This document shows, in pieces, positions 1-7,573 of a DNA stretch of 64,000 nucleotides. The position numbers and the translations under genes were made by a program. The notes under the pieces are model-generated. The model searched no databases, had not been told where the DNA came from, and saw only the letters and a list, made by a program, of their open reading frames with translations. Within the stretch, counting starts at the first letter, position 1. Each line of letters opens with the position of its first letter. This stretch comes from Massilia atriviolacea (lineage in GTDB: Bacteria > Pseudomonadota > Gammaproteobacteria > Burkholderiales > Burkholderiaceae_D). Where the stretch lies: contig NZ_RXLQ01000002.1 in assembly GCF_003953935.1 (NCBI RefSeq), positions 186,001 to 250,000 of the forward strand, in the 5' to 3' direction.

Positions 1-1
1 G

Positions 2-361
2 CAGCGTGTGCCGGCCAAGGTCGCTACCGATTTCATCGCCGGCGTCAATGCGGTGATCGGACGCGAGGATCGTTTTGTTAACTGGGGTCGGAGCGGCACG
101 CAATACCATGCCAGGATCAGCGAAGGCCCGGCGGGCACTGCACACCTGCTGGAGATCGACTCGGACGACCTCACTCGCGAGGTGCTCAGAGAAGTGGCGT
201 CCGATCCGGCGCAGCGCCCCGAGGTTGCCGAGTATGCGCGCTCAGCCCTGGCGCGCGATCCGTTCAACCGTGCCTACGCGGTCTTCAGGCTGGCGCAGGC
301 TTTCGCGCACGCGCTCGGTTACGACGTGCCTCCACCGGTGGCCCCGAGATACGGGGACTGA
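2..361 (+). CDS. 3' end of an unrecognised protein (5' cut by window edge)
   Basis: The frame is open from base 2 and ends at a TGA at 359-361. A GTG at 8 could serve as a start, but the frame stays open to the left edge and no ribosome binding site is visible, so I treat it as truncated. About 119 residues are visible, acidic and alanine-rich, probably alpha-helical, with no signal or membrane segment in the visible part. I do not recognise the family. It converges on the PepSY gene, with only six bases between the two stops. Confidence 0.6.
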   Translation, partial: QRVPAKVATDFIAGVNAVIGREDRFVNWGRSGTQYHARISEGPAGTAHLLEIDSDDLTREVLREVASDPAQRPEVAEYARSALARDPFNRAYAVFRLAQAFAHALGYDVPPPVAPRYGD

Positions 362-367
362 CCAGGC

Positions 368-1615
368 CTACTCCAGCACGGGCATACTGCCCTGGCGCAC
401 CGGCTGCGACAGCGGGCCGGGCGCGGCACGCGCCGCGACCATCCGCGCACGCCGTTTGCGCACCCAGATCAGCACCCCGGTCACGCTCAGCATCGCCACC
501 ACCACGCCCAGGAAGGACAGCACGATCCGGCCCGGCAAGCCGGCGATGCGGCCCGAATGCAGGGGGAACTGGAGCTGCAGGAAAATATCGCCCGCACTGC
601 CGGTGCCCGGTACGCGGTCGGCCGCGAATGTGCCGTTCCGGCCGTCGAAATACAGCCAGGAATTGCCCAGCCCGACGTCGCCGTGGTCGTTGCCCGGCTG
701 GAAAAATCCGACCCCGTACAGGCCGTATGCGGACGCGTAGAACACGCCGCCGACCGGCTCCGTCCAGCCGCGCTTGCTTCCTTCGGCACGCGCCAGCGCA
801 ATCACCTGCTCGCGGCTGACCAGGGCCGGAATCGGTTTTTCCGGCGGATTCATGGTGCGGCTGGCAAACGCATCGGTGCTCAGGGTGGACACGGTCGAGA
901 GCAGCGGACGCACCACGCGGTCGGTCAGGTTCATCGACACCGAGGTGATCGCCAGCACCAGCAGCAAGAGCCAGACCCAGACGCCGCCGGAGCGGTGCAG
1001 GTCGAAGTTGAGCTTGTGGCCGCCGGCCTTCCAGCGGAAGGCGAAGGATTTGCGCCAGCTGCGGAAGTTGGGAAACGACAAATACAGGGCGATGAAGCAA
1101 TCGACCACCCAGACAATGGCGATGATGCCCATGAACCAGATGCCCAGCTCGACGCCGCCCACGTCCGGAATATGCATCGTGTAATGCAGCTTGTACAGGA
1201 AGGGCAGCAGGTTTTCGCGCGACAGCGAAATCTGGCCCCACTCGCGCCTGGCCTGGATGGTGCCGGTGACCGGATCGACGCCGATCTGATTAAAGCCCAG
1301 CGCGTACGGCTTGCCGGTGGCCGGATCGATCGTGCCTTCGACCGACATCATCGACGTATGGCCCGGCTCGACCTCGGTCATCACATAGGTGACGCGCACG
1401 CGCGGATCGGCCGCCTCGATGGCGCGCGCCAGCGCGGGGCCGGGGATCTGGCGCCGGGCCGTCTCGCCGCTGTGGGCGTGGAACAGGTCCGGATTGAGCG
1501 CCGCGTCGAGCTCGTGATCGAAGGAGATCAGGGCGCCCGTTGCACCGGAGATGAACAGAAAGATTGCAACGCCGAGTCCGAACCAGCGGTGGAGAACGAC
1601 CAGTGCATGGCGCAT
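368..1615 (-). CDS. PepSY-associated transmembrane protein (putative siderophore-iron reductase type)
   Basis: The protein has 415 residues and four or more membrane segments: near residues 8-30 (after RHALVVLHRWFG), about 155-180, about 205-228 and about 370-395. This is the layout of the PepSY_TM family, whose members sit in the inner membrane and are often linked to ferric-siderophore reduction. The large loop between the first two helices and the loop before the last helix are periplasmic in known relatives. The ATG lies one base after the stop of the TonB receptor (TGATATG), so the two are co-transcribed and probably translationally coupled. The iron role is inferred from this pairing and from the Fur-like box upstream; the enzymatic activity is not shown. 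Confidence 0.85.
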   Translation of the reverse strand: MRHALVVLHRWFGLGVAIFLFISGATGALISFDHELDAALNPDLFHAHSGETARRQIPGPALARAIEAADPRVRVTYVMTEVEPGHTSMMSVEGTIDPATGKPYALGFNQIGVDPVTGTIQARREWGQISLSRENLLPFLYKLHYTMHIPDVGGVELGIWFMGIIAIVWVVDCFIALYLSFPNFRSWRKSFAFRWKAGGHKLNFDLHRSGGVWVWLLLLVLAITSVSMNLTDRVVRPLLSTVSTLSTDAFASRTMNPPEKPIPALVSREQVIALARAEGSKRGWTEPVGGVFYASAYGLYGVGFFQPGNDHGDVGLGNSWLYFDGRNGTFAADRVPGTGSAGDIFLQLQFPLHSGRIAGLPGRIVLSFLGVVVAMLSVTGVLIWVRKRRARMVAARAAPGPLSQPVRQGSMPVLE

Positions 1616-1616
1616 A

Positions 1617-3770
1617 TCAATACGTCCAGTTGAGGGTGGCGCTGGCGCTGCGTGGCGCCGCGTAGTAGGCCTGGCTCCAGTACAGCGAGGTCAGGTATTT
1701 TTTATCCGTGACGTTGTTCAGGTTCACGGCCAGGGTCATATTGCGGTTGATGTCGTAACGCGCCAACAGGCCCAGCGTGGCGTAGCTGTCCTGGCGCGTG
1801 ACGATGCCCGGTTCCTGCTCGCGCTCGATGTCGCTCTGCCAATTCAGCTTGGCGCCGATCTTGAGTTGCGGCACCATCGGCAGGCGGTAGGTGGTGGACA
1901 TGCGCAGCAGGCGGCGCGGCACGTAGGTCCGGGTCTTCCTGCCTTCGCCGTCTTCCACGTTGAGGTGGGTGTAGCCGACGCTGGCCAGCCAGCCTTTGGC
2001 CAGTTCGCCCGTCACTTCCAGTTCGGCGCCGGTCGATTCGGCATTGATGCCGCGATAGACGGCCTTGCCGCCATTCATTCCTTCCTGCTCGGCGGTATTG
2101 TCCTGGCGCGCCCGGAACAGGGCGCCGGAGTAGCTGGCTTTGCCGTCGAACAGGTCGCCCTTGAAACCGGCTTCGGCGCTGCTGCCCATGATCGGGTCGA
2201 GCGCGACGCCGTTGATGTCCTGCTCGCTTTGCGGACTGAAGATTTCGGTGTAACTGGTGTACAGGCTCAGCTGTGGCGCGACCTCGTACACCAGCCCCAG
2301 GTAGGGCGATGTCTGGCTGGCCGATTTCTGCTTGCTGCTGCCGTAGGACAGGCCGGTCGAGTCGGCCTTGGTCGTGTTGAAGCCGGCCAGCAGCTTAAGC
2401 TTGTCGGCCAGCGCGAAGCGGCCGGCCGCGTACACGGTCTTGCGCACGTCTTCATAGGTGCTGCCGTCGAAGCGCTCGTCGAATGCCGGAATCGGATAGG
2501 CGCCGGTAAAATCGGTCGCCGGCGTGAGCGGGGTGCCGATGCCGCGGCCGTAGCCGGACAGGTCGTCCAGGCGCGAGCGCGACCAGCTGGCGCCGAAGGA
2601 CAGATCGTGCTGGCGCCCGCCCAGCGCGAACTGTCCGCTGGCGCCGATGTCGAACAGGGTCTGGCGATTGTCCGAGCGGTAGGCCGAGGGGTAGGAGAAC
2701 AAGCCAGCGCCTGTGGCCTTGTCCGGCGTGCCGTACACGTAGAACAATTGCGAGCGCGAGGATTCGGTGTTGCGGCTCAAGGTGGACTTGAGCGCCCAGC
2801 CCTGGCCCAGCTGGTGGTTCAGCTCGACAAAGCTGCCCTTGGTCGTATTGTTCCAGAACGACCAGTCGGCTGAGGTGCTGGTGCCGGTCGGGTAGTCGGT
2901 CGGGCTGCCGTCGGTGTAGTACAGGGGCAGGGCGCCCCACATGCCGCCCTTGGACTTGTTGTCCTGCCAGGCGTGGCCGACGCTGAGCAGGGTGTCGCTG
3001 CCCAGTTTCGCTTCGACGATGCCGTAAGCGAGGTTTTTCCTGGTCTGGTAGCGGTCCAGGTAGGAATCGCCTCGCTCGCTGGCCACCACCACGCGGCCCT
3101 TGACGCTGCCGCTCTCGTTCAGCGGGCTCGACACGTCGGCGTCGATGCGGCGCGTGTTCCACGCGCTCAGGGTCAGGCCGGCGTTGGCGGCAAAGGCGGC
3201 GCCGGGGCGCTTGCGGATGAAGTTGACCGTGGCGGACGGATTGCCGGTCGAGGCGGCCAGGCCGTTGGCGCCGCGCACGATGTCGACACGGTCGAACAGG
3301 GCGGTATCGAGCTTGCCCATCATGTTGCCGAAGACCAGCGGGGTGCCGACCCCGTCGACCTGGAAGTTGATGATGTCGAAACCGCGCGCGACATAATAGG
3401 TGCGGTCGGTTTCGACTTGTTCGACGGTGACGCCGGTGCTGTTGGCGAGCACGTCGTTGACGGTGTCTAGACGGAAATCGTCCATGCGCGCCCGCGTGAC
3501 GACGGAGACCGATTGCGGGGTGTCGCGCAGGGTCAGGGTGAGTTTGCTGGCACTGTCGCTCTCGCGTACCTTGTAGGCGCCGTGCTCGCTCGCGCCGGTG
3601 ACGGTGATGACCGGCAGGACGGCGGCCTCGGGCGCGTCGGGTGCGTCGGGTGCCGCCTCGGCCGCGCTGGCGGCGCCGGCGTGGCCGAGCGCCATGGACA
3701 GGGCGAGGACCAGCGGACGCAGGCGTGGGTGGGAGAACGACGGGACGGACGTGTTGATACGGCGAGGCAT
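1617..3770 (-). CDS. TonB-dependent siderophore receptor
   Basis: This is a 717-residue outer-membrane receptor. I chose the ATG at 3768-3770 because AGGAG lies seven bases upstream and the protein then begins with a good signal peptide (basic start, a hydrophobic run ending near ASAAEA). The upstream frame is open for 31 more codons but has no ribosome binding site. A TonB-box-like stretch (LPVITVTGA) follows, then the plug (LRDTPQSVSVVTR, DRVDIVRGANGL, NPSATVNFIRKRPG), then a beta-barrel ending in the aromatic LNWTY. It imports a ferric siderophore with energy from TonB-ExbBD. It leads an operon with the PepSY protein. Substrate unknown. Confidence 0.93.
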   Translation of the reverse strand: MPRRINTSVPSFSHPRLRPLVLALSMALGHAGAASAAEAAPDAPDAPEAAVLPVITVTGASEHGAYKVRESDSASKLTLTLRDTPQSVSVVTRARMDDFRLDTVNDVLANSTGVTVEQVETDRTYYVARGFDIINFQVDGVGTPLVFGNMMGKLDTALFDRVDIVRGANGLAASTGNPSATVNFIRKRPGAAFAANAGLTLSAWNTRRIDADVSSPLNESGSVKGRVVVASERGDSYLDRYQTRKNLAYGIVEAKLGSDTLLSVGHAWQDNKSKGGMWGALPLYYTDGSPTDYPTGTSTSADWSFWNNTTKGSFVELNHQLGQGWALKSTLSRNTESSRSQLFYVYGTPDKATGAGLFSYPSAYRSDNRQTLFDIGASGQFALGGRQHDLSFGASWSRSRLDDLSGYGRGIGTPLTPATDFTGAYPIPAFDERFDGSTYEDVRKTVYAAGRFALADKLKLLAGFNTTKADSTGLSYGSSKQKSASQTSPYLGLVYEVAPQLSLYTSYTEIFSPQSEQDINGVALDPIMGSSAEAGFKGDLFDGKASYSGALFRARQDNTAEQEGMNGGKAVYRGINAESTGAELEVTGELAKGWLASVGYTHLNVEDGEGRKTRTYVPRRLLRMSTTYRLPMVPQLKIGAKLNWQSDIEREQEPGIVTRQDSYATLGLLARYDINRNMTLAVNLNNVTDKKYLTSLYWSQAYYAAPRSASATLNWTY

Positions 3771-3870
3771 GCAAAAACTCCTGGAGCGAGAAGAATCGTC
3801 ACTGGCTTGGAGATGGCAACCTGGCTTGTCAACGATGTGCGGATGAGGTGCGTCTGTCGTCAATACAGAT

Positions 3871-3889
3871 GCGAATGATTCTCATTTTA
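3871..3889 (-). promoter_or_regulatory. Fur-box-like operator upstream of the TonB receptor
   Basis: The 19-mer GCGAATGATTCTCATTTTA matches 13 of 19 positions of the classical Fur consensus, with the core AATGAT..TCATT intact. It lies about 100 bp before the receptor start. Iron-dependent repression by Fur is inferred from this match and the gene function. Confidence 0.7.
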
Positions 3890-3985
3890 CCAAAAAGGGC
3901 ACCTGGGCGCAAACCGCCGGGCGTGCCGGCCCCGCGGGGCTGGCGGCCGGGGAGGCCGGGCTGGCGCCGGACGGAACGCGGACGG

Positions 3986-4555
3986 TCAGTAATCGCAGCG
4001 GTAGTAATGGCCCATGATCGGCACCACGCGGCCGGCGCATTCGGAGAAGGGGGAGAGGTCGCTGCTGGTCCACGCGGCGCTGCCTGCCGGCTCGGCGATG
4101 CGGCCGCTGGCGTCGTAGATGACATACGTCGTGTTGGTGCCGATCGTGCTCCAGTCGTAGGCCAGGACCGGACGCTTGCCGGCCGGGTGCGTGACCAGCT
4201 TGTTATCGAAGGCTTGCCGTTCCGACATCAGCTGCACCACGTTCGACGCGCGCCCGACGGTCGCTTGCAGCAGTTCGGGCACCGACAGCAGCGCCGCCAG
4301 TACGACCACATACGTCGCCATCGAGGCGGCGCGGCGCCAGCGCTGATGCAGCACGGCGCGCACCAGGCCGAACAGGGAACATAGCCCGCCGAACAGGGCG
4401 ACAGGCAGGATCAGCATGCCCGCCAGGCCGGAGAACGGCACCACGAGGACAAAGGCGAGCAGGGAGGCGCCCAGCAGCCAGATGGGCCAGCTGAAGTAGG
4501 CGTCGCCGCTGTGGGATGGGCTTGCGTGTTTGCTGCCGTGCGCGATAGTTGACAT
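3986..4555 (-). CDS. Small membrane protein of unknown function
   Basis: The protein has 189 residues from the ATG at 4553-4555; a TTG six codons earlier is less likely. It has a short histidine/serine-rich head, three hydrophobic segments (about residues 22-44, 46-68 and 80-98), then a soluble tail of about 90 residues with two cysteines near the end (SECAG and YRCDY). The tail would be outside the cytoplasm if the N-terminus is inside, which would suit a disulfide. I do not recognise the family. It stands alone between two minus-strand genes; its promoter was not identified. Confidence 0.65.
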   Translation of the reverse strand: MSTIAHGSKHASPSHSGDAYFSWPIWLLGASLLAFVLVVPFSGLAGMLILPVALFGGLCSLFGLVRAVLHQRWRRAASMATYVVVLAALLSVPELLQATVGRASNVVQLMSERQAFDNKLVTHPAGKRPVLAYDWSTIGTNTTYVIYDASGRIAEPAGSAAWTSSDLSPFSECAGRVVPIMGHYYRCDY

Positions 4556-4678
4556 GATCGTAATCTTTCGCAAGTGAACTGGCGACTTGTTTTTATCGTC
4601 CTGGGCCAGTAGCGTGGCCTAGTTTGTCACTACCTTGCCTTTAGCGCAATTTGTTTTTGCTGCCGTGCGGCGCCGCTT

Positions 4679-5614
4679 CTAGATGGGGCGTTCGCGGAAA
4701 TGATAGGGCAGCACATGGTGAATGCGGGTCGCCGCGATCGCAGCTTGCCCGGCGGCTACACTTATCTGGTTCAAGCCCTGGGCCACGTCGCCGATGGCGT
4801 ACAGGCCTTCCACGCTGGTCTGCTGGTGGGCATCCACCTGCAGTTCCATGCAGGCCGATGTTTCCGCCCCGAGCGAGGCGGCCAGGTCCGAGCGCGCCGT
4901 TTCGCCCAGCATCGGATACAGCACGTCGCTCTGGTAACACTCGCCGTCGTCGGTGTGCAGCAGCGGCGTCATGCGCTCGCTCATGGTCACCCCGCGCAAG
5001 GGCGACGCGATGTAGCGCACGCCCGCCTCCAGCAGGCGCTGGCGGTCGGCCTGGTCGACCAGGGCCTCCGCGCCGCGTTCGAACAGCATGACGTCGGCGG
5101 AAAAGGTGCGCATGAACAGGGCGTGGCCGACCGGGTTGGTGGCGGACGTGACCACGGCAATCTTCTGGTCCAGCACGTCGAAACCATCGCACACCGGGCA
5201 CAGGCGCACCGCGCCGCAGGCCACGGCCTCGAGAAAGCGTTCGATCGGCATGCCGGTGTCGGCGATGCCGGTCGCCAGCAGGACCGTGCGGGCGCGGATT
5301 TCGCCGCCGTCGTGCGCGGCCACGAAGCAGCCGTCTTCGCGCACCAGGCGCGTGACTTCGCCCTGGATCGCCTCGCCGTCGTAGCGCTTGAGCTGGGCGC
5401 GCAGTTTGCCGAGCAATTCCTGGCCATGGATGCCGTCCGGGAAGCCGGGGTAGTTGTGGGTGACGGGAATCCAGCCCAGCCGGCTGTTGCCTTTGTCGAC
5501 CAGGATGATGTTGCGGCGGAAGCGGCGCAGGTAGATCGCCGCCGTCAGCCCGCCGGGGCCGCCGCCGATGATCAGGGTGTCGTGGATGGTGGAGGCGGGC
5601 AGGTAGGGGATCAT
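4679..5614 (-). CDS. Thioredoxin-reductase-like NAD(P)/FAD-dependent oxidoreductase
   Basis: The start at 5614 gives 311 residues, close to the roughly 315 of bacterial thioredoxin reductases, and places the FAD-binding motif IIGGGPGG at about residues 15-22. The frame is open upstream to an ATG at 5680, so a longer start is possible; neither has a strong ribosome binding site. A CPVCD motif at residues 139-143 matches the position of the redox CxxC of TrxB. A C-terminal GDVAQG-like segment binds FAD in relatives. It probably transfers electrons from NADPH to a dithiol partner. The partner is unknown, and no thioredoxin gene lies nearby. It follows the CDF transporter on the same strand. Confidence 0.85.
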   Translation of the reverse strand: MIPYLPASTIHDTLIIGGGPGGLTAAIYLRRFRRNIILVDKGNSRLGWIPVTHNYPGFPDGIHGQELLGKLRAQLKRYDGEAIQGEVTRLVREDGCFVAAHDGGEIRARTVLLATGIADTGMPIERFLEAVACGAVRLCPVCDGFDVLDQKIAVVTSATNPVGHALFMRTFSADVMLFERGAEALVDQADRQRLLEAGVRYIASPLRGVTMSERMTPLLHTDDGECYQSDVLYPMLGETARSDLAASLGAETSACMELQVDAHQQTSVEGLYAIGDVAQGLNQISVAAGQAAIAATRIHHVLPYHFRERPI

Positions 5615-5704
5615 GGCCGCATTATCGGCACTGCGCGGACGGCGGGCCATCGGTACGCCGCCCGCCGCGCGGTAAGACATGGCTTACAGCATCTTGCGCG
5701 ACGG

Positions 5705-6619
5705 CTAGTCGTGCGGCTCCGGCTGCAAGGTCACGTGGTCGATGCCGTGCCTGGCCAGCAGCATGTTCTTGACCGAGGCCAGCACCTCGGGCCACTCGCG
5801 CAGGTTCTGGATGCGCAGGTGGCCGATCAGGGCCGGCTGGCCTGGCGACATATCCCACACATGCAGGTCGTGCACCGACAGCACGCCCGGCACGGCGGCC
5901 AGGTCGGCGCCGACCTGCAGGTAATCGATCTGGTTCGGCACGCCTTCCATCAGCGCATGATAGGACTCGCGCAGCACGCCGATGGTCGACTGCAATATCA
6001 GCACGGACACGAACAGCGACAGCAGCGGATCGATCGGCATCCAGCCGGTGTAATAGATGACGGCGCCGGCGGCGATGGCTGCGATCGAGCCGAGGATGTC
6101 GCCCATCACATGCACCAGCGCGGCGCGGGTGTTGACGCTTTCCTGGTCGCGCGAGAGCAGCCAGGCCACCAGCAGGTTGATCGCCAGGCCGATGGCGGCA
6201 ACCACGAAGACGGTGCCGCCCTGTACCTGCTGCGGCGAGCCGAAGCGGTGCAGGGCTTCGAACACGATCCAGCCGACCACGGCCAGCATGGCGAGGGCGT
6301 TGACGAAGGCGGCCAGCGCTTCGGCGCGGCCGAAGCCGAAGGAGTGGCGCGCCGAGGGCGGACGCTTGGCGATCAGTTGCGCCAGCAGCGCCAGGCCGAG
6401 CGCGGCGGCGTCCGTCACCATATGGCCGGCGTCGGAAATCAGTGCCAGCGAATTGGAGAGGAAGCCGGTCAGCACTTCGACCGCGGCGAACACCAGTGTC
6501 AGGCCGAGGGCGAAGGCGAGCGCGCCCTGGCTTCGGCCGACGGCGACGTGGGTATGTTTGGCGTCGCCCTTGTGGTGGGCGTGCAGGTGGGCGGAGGAGG
6601 GAGTCGGTTTGGCGTGCAT
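5705..6619 (-). CDS. Cation diffusion facilitator (Zn/Co/Cd efflux) transporter, CzcD/ZitB type
   Basis: The protein has 304 residues from the ATG at 6617-6619; the open frame upstream looks non-coding. The N-terminus is histidine-rich (HLHAHHKGD, HTHVAV), as in CzcD-type exporters. Six membrane helices follow, with the metal-site motifs HMVTDA in helix 2 and HVMGD in helix 5. The C-terminal cytoplasmic ferredoxin-like domain (VHDLHVW) is present. It exports divalent metals in exchange for protons across the inner membrane. Its metal cannot be told from sequence alone. The flavoprotein gene follows after about 90 bp and may be co-transcribed. Confidence 0.92.
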   Translation of the reverse strand: MHAKPTPSSAHLHAHHKGDAKHTHVAVGRSQGALAFALGLTLVFAAVEVLTGFLSNSLALISDAGHMVTDAAALGLALLAQLIAKRPPSARHSFGFGRAEALAAFVNALAMLAVVGWIVFEALHRFGSPQQVQGGTVFVVAAIGLAINLLVAWLLSRDQESVNTRAALVHVMGDILGSIAAIAAGAVIYYTGWMPIDPLLSLFVSVLILQSTIGVLRESYHALMEGVPNQIDYLQVGADLAAVPGVLSVHDLHVWDMSPGQPALIGHLRIQNLREWPEVLASVKNMLLARHGIDHVTLQPEPHD

Positions 6620-6708
6620 GCGCAGCAGTGTAATGGAAAACCCCGGCGCATTCCCCTGCCGCCAGCCGGGGTAAAGTGGGGAGCTTGAACAGCGTGTTGA
6701 AAAAGCGC

Positions 6709-6737
6709 TTGTCATCCGGGGAATGGCTCTCTATAAT
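6709..6737 (+). promoter_or_regulatory. Sigma-70 promoter of the tRNA-Val array
   Basis: TTGTCA (6709-6714), a 17-bp spacer and a perfect TATAAT (6732-6737) lie 10 bp before the first tRNA. This is a near-consensus promoter, as expected for a stable RNA operon. Confidence 0.85.
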
Positions 6738-6747
6738 GCTGGTCTTC

Positions 6748-6824
6748 GGGCGGTTAGTTCAGCTGGTTAGAATACTTGGTCGACATCCAAGGGGTCGGGG
6801 ATTCGAATTCCTCACCGCCCACCA
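6748..6824 (+). tRNA. tRNA-Val(GAC), copy 1
   Basis: The 77-nt gene includes an encoded CCA. The acceptor stem GGGCGGT pairs perfectly with ACCGCCC, the discriminator is A, and the T-loop is TTCGAAT. The anticodon stem CTTGG/CCAAG closes a seven-base loop TCGACAT, which gives anticodon GAC (valine) at 34-36. Position 33 is C, not the nearly universal U. The D-arm (GTTC..GAAT) looks like that of betaproteobacterial tRNA-Asp, but the anticodon and A73 point to valine. Confidence 0.88.
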
Positions 6825-6897
6825 GTTTTCGCAGTATCGTAGCAGGCAGTAAAGCGCAGTAAGGCAGAGTTGTTCCAGCAACGCTCATGCTATATCA

Positions 6898-6974
6898 GGG
6901 CGGTTAGTTCAGCTGGTTAGAATACTTGGTCGACATCCAAGGGGTCGGGGATTCGAATTCCTCACCGCCCACCA
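6898..6974 (+). tRNA. tRNA-Val(GAC), copy 2
   Basis: Identical in all 77 bases to copy 1, including C33 and the encoded CCA. It starts exactly 150 bp after copy 1. Confidence 0.88.
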
Positions 6975-7047
6975 GTTTTCGCAGTATCGTAGCAGGCAGT
7001 AAAGCGCAGTAAGGCAGAGTTGTTCCAGCAACGCTCATGCTATATCA

Positions 7048-7124
7048 GGGCGGTTAGTTCAGCTGGTTAGAATACTTGGTCGACATCCAAGGGGTCGGGG
7101 ATTCGAATTCCTCACCGCCCACCA
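7048..7124 (+). tRNA. tRNA-Val(GAC), copy 3
   Basis: Identical in all 77 bases to copies 1 and 2, at the same 150-bp period. Confidence 0.88.
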
Positions 7125-7197
7125 GTTTTCGCAGTATCGTAGCAGGCAGTAAAGCGCAGTAAGGCAGAGTTGTTCCAGCAACGCTCATGCTATATCA

Positions 7198-7274
7198 GGG
7201 CGGTTAGTTCAGCTGGTTAGAATACTTGGTCGACATCCAAGGGGTCGGGGATTCGAATTCCTCACCGCCCACCA
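7198..7274 (+). tRNA. tRNA-Val(GAC), copy 4
   Basis: Identical to the other three copies. The sequence after it differs from the earlier spacers, except for a related stretch (GAGTTGTTCCAGCGACGCT near 7339), so the array ends here with a diverged spacer. Confidence 0.88.
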
Positions 7275-7389
7275 GAACATGCAGTACTGAGTAAGAGAGA
7301 GAAAGGCACCATGGTTATGACACCGCGAACTACGACGGAGTTGTTCCAGCGACGCTAGTCGAGGTGTTTTCTTTTGCTTATTCAAAACG

Positions 7390-7418
7390 AAAAAACGCGG
7401 CTAGTCCGCGTTTTTTTT
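7390..7418 (+). terminator. Intrinsic terminator after the tRNA-Val array
   Basis: The stem AAAACGCGG/CCGCGTTTT with loop CTAGT is followed by a run of eight Ts. The A-run on the 5' side also makes it usable on the other strand. It separates the tRNA operon from thrS. Confidence 0.85.
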
Positions 7419-7426
7419 CGTCCACG

Positions 7427-7543
7427 TTTTTGTTTGTCCTTTTTGTTTGTCCTTTTTGTTTGTCCTTTTTGTTTGTCCTTTTTGTTTGTCCTTTTTGTTT
7501 GTCCTTTTTGTTTGTCCTTTTTGTTTGTACTTTTTGTTTGTAC
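7427..7543 (+). repeat. 13-bp tandem repeat, nine units, in the thrS leader
   Basis: Seven exact copies of TTTTTGTTTGTCC are followed by two copies of TTTTTGTTTGTAC, 117 bp in all with no interruption. The array lies between the terminator and the thrS ribosome binding site. It has no stop codon in any forward frame, so the thrS frame runs open through it by chance; I regard it as non-coding. Confidence 0.95.
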
Positions 7544-7549
7544 TTAAAT
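7521..7549 (+). promoter_or_regulatory. Candidate thrS promoter built on the last repeat units
   Basis: TTGTTT (7521-7526), 17 bp, then TTAAAT (7544-7549). The -35 element is inside the 13-bp repeat, so every unit carries the same -35-like hexamer. Assigned by pattern only; the match is moderate. Confidence 0.35.
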
Positions 7550-7573
7550 AGCAGTTTCGTTCAGGAGAACAGC

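Larger units (their letters stand above)
6748..7197 (+). repeat. Perfect 150-bp tandem repeat, three units (tRNA plus 73-bp spacer)
   Basis: Units at 6748-6897, 6898-7047 and 7048-7197 read identically, including the 73-bp spacer that ends in TATATCA. A fourth tRNA without the same spacer follows. Complete identity in the spacers indicates recent duplication or ongoing homogenisation by recombination. Confidence 0.95.

Noticed and set aside
2452-3774. 440-codon minus-strand frame within the TonB receptor
   Set aside because: Arg/His-rich shadow of the real receptor frame, typical of high-GC DNA.
7364-7573. N-terminal extension of ThrRS read through the 13-bp repeats
   Set aside because: The repeat unit has no stop codon in any forward frame, so the open frame is accidental. 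The true start has AGGAG at 7563-7567 and begins the TGS domain.
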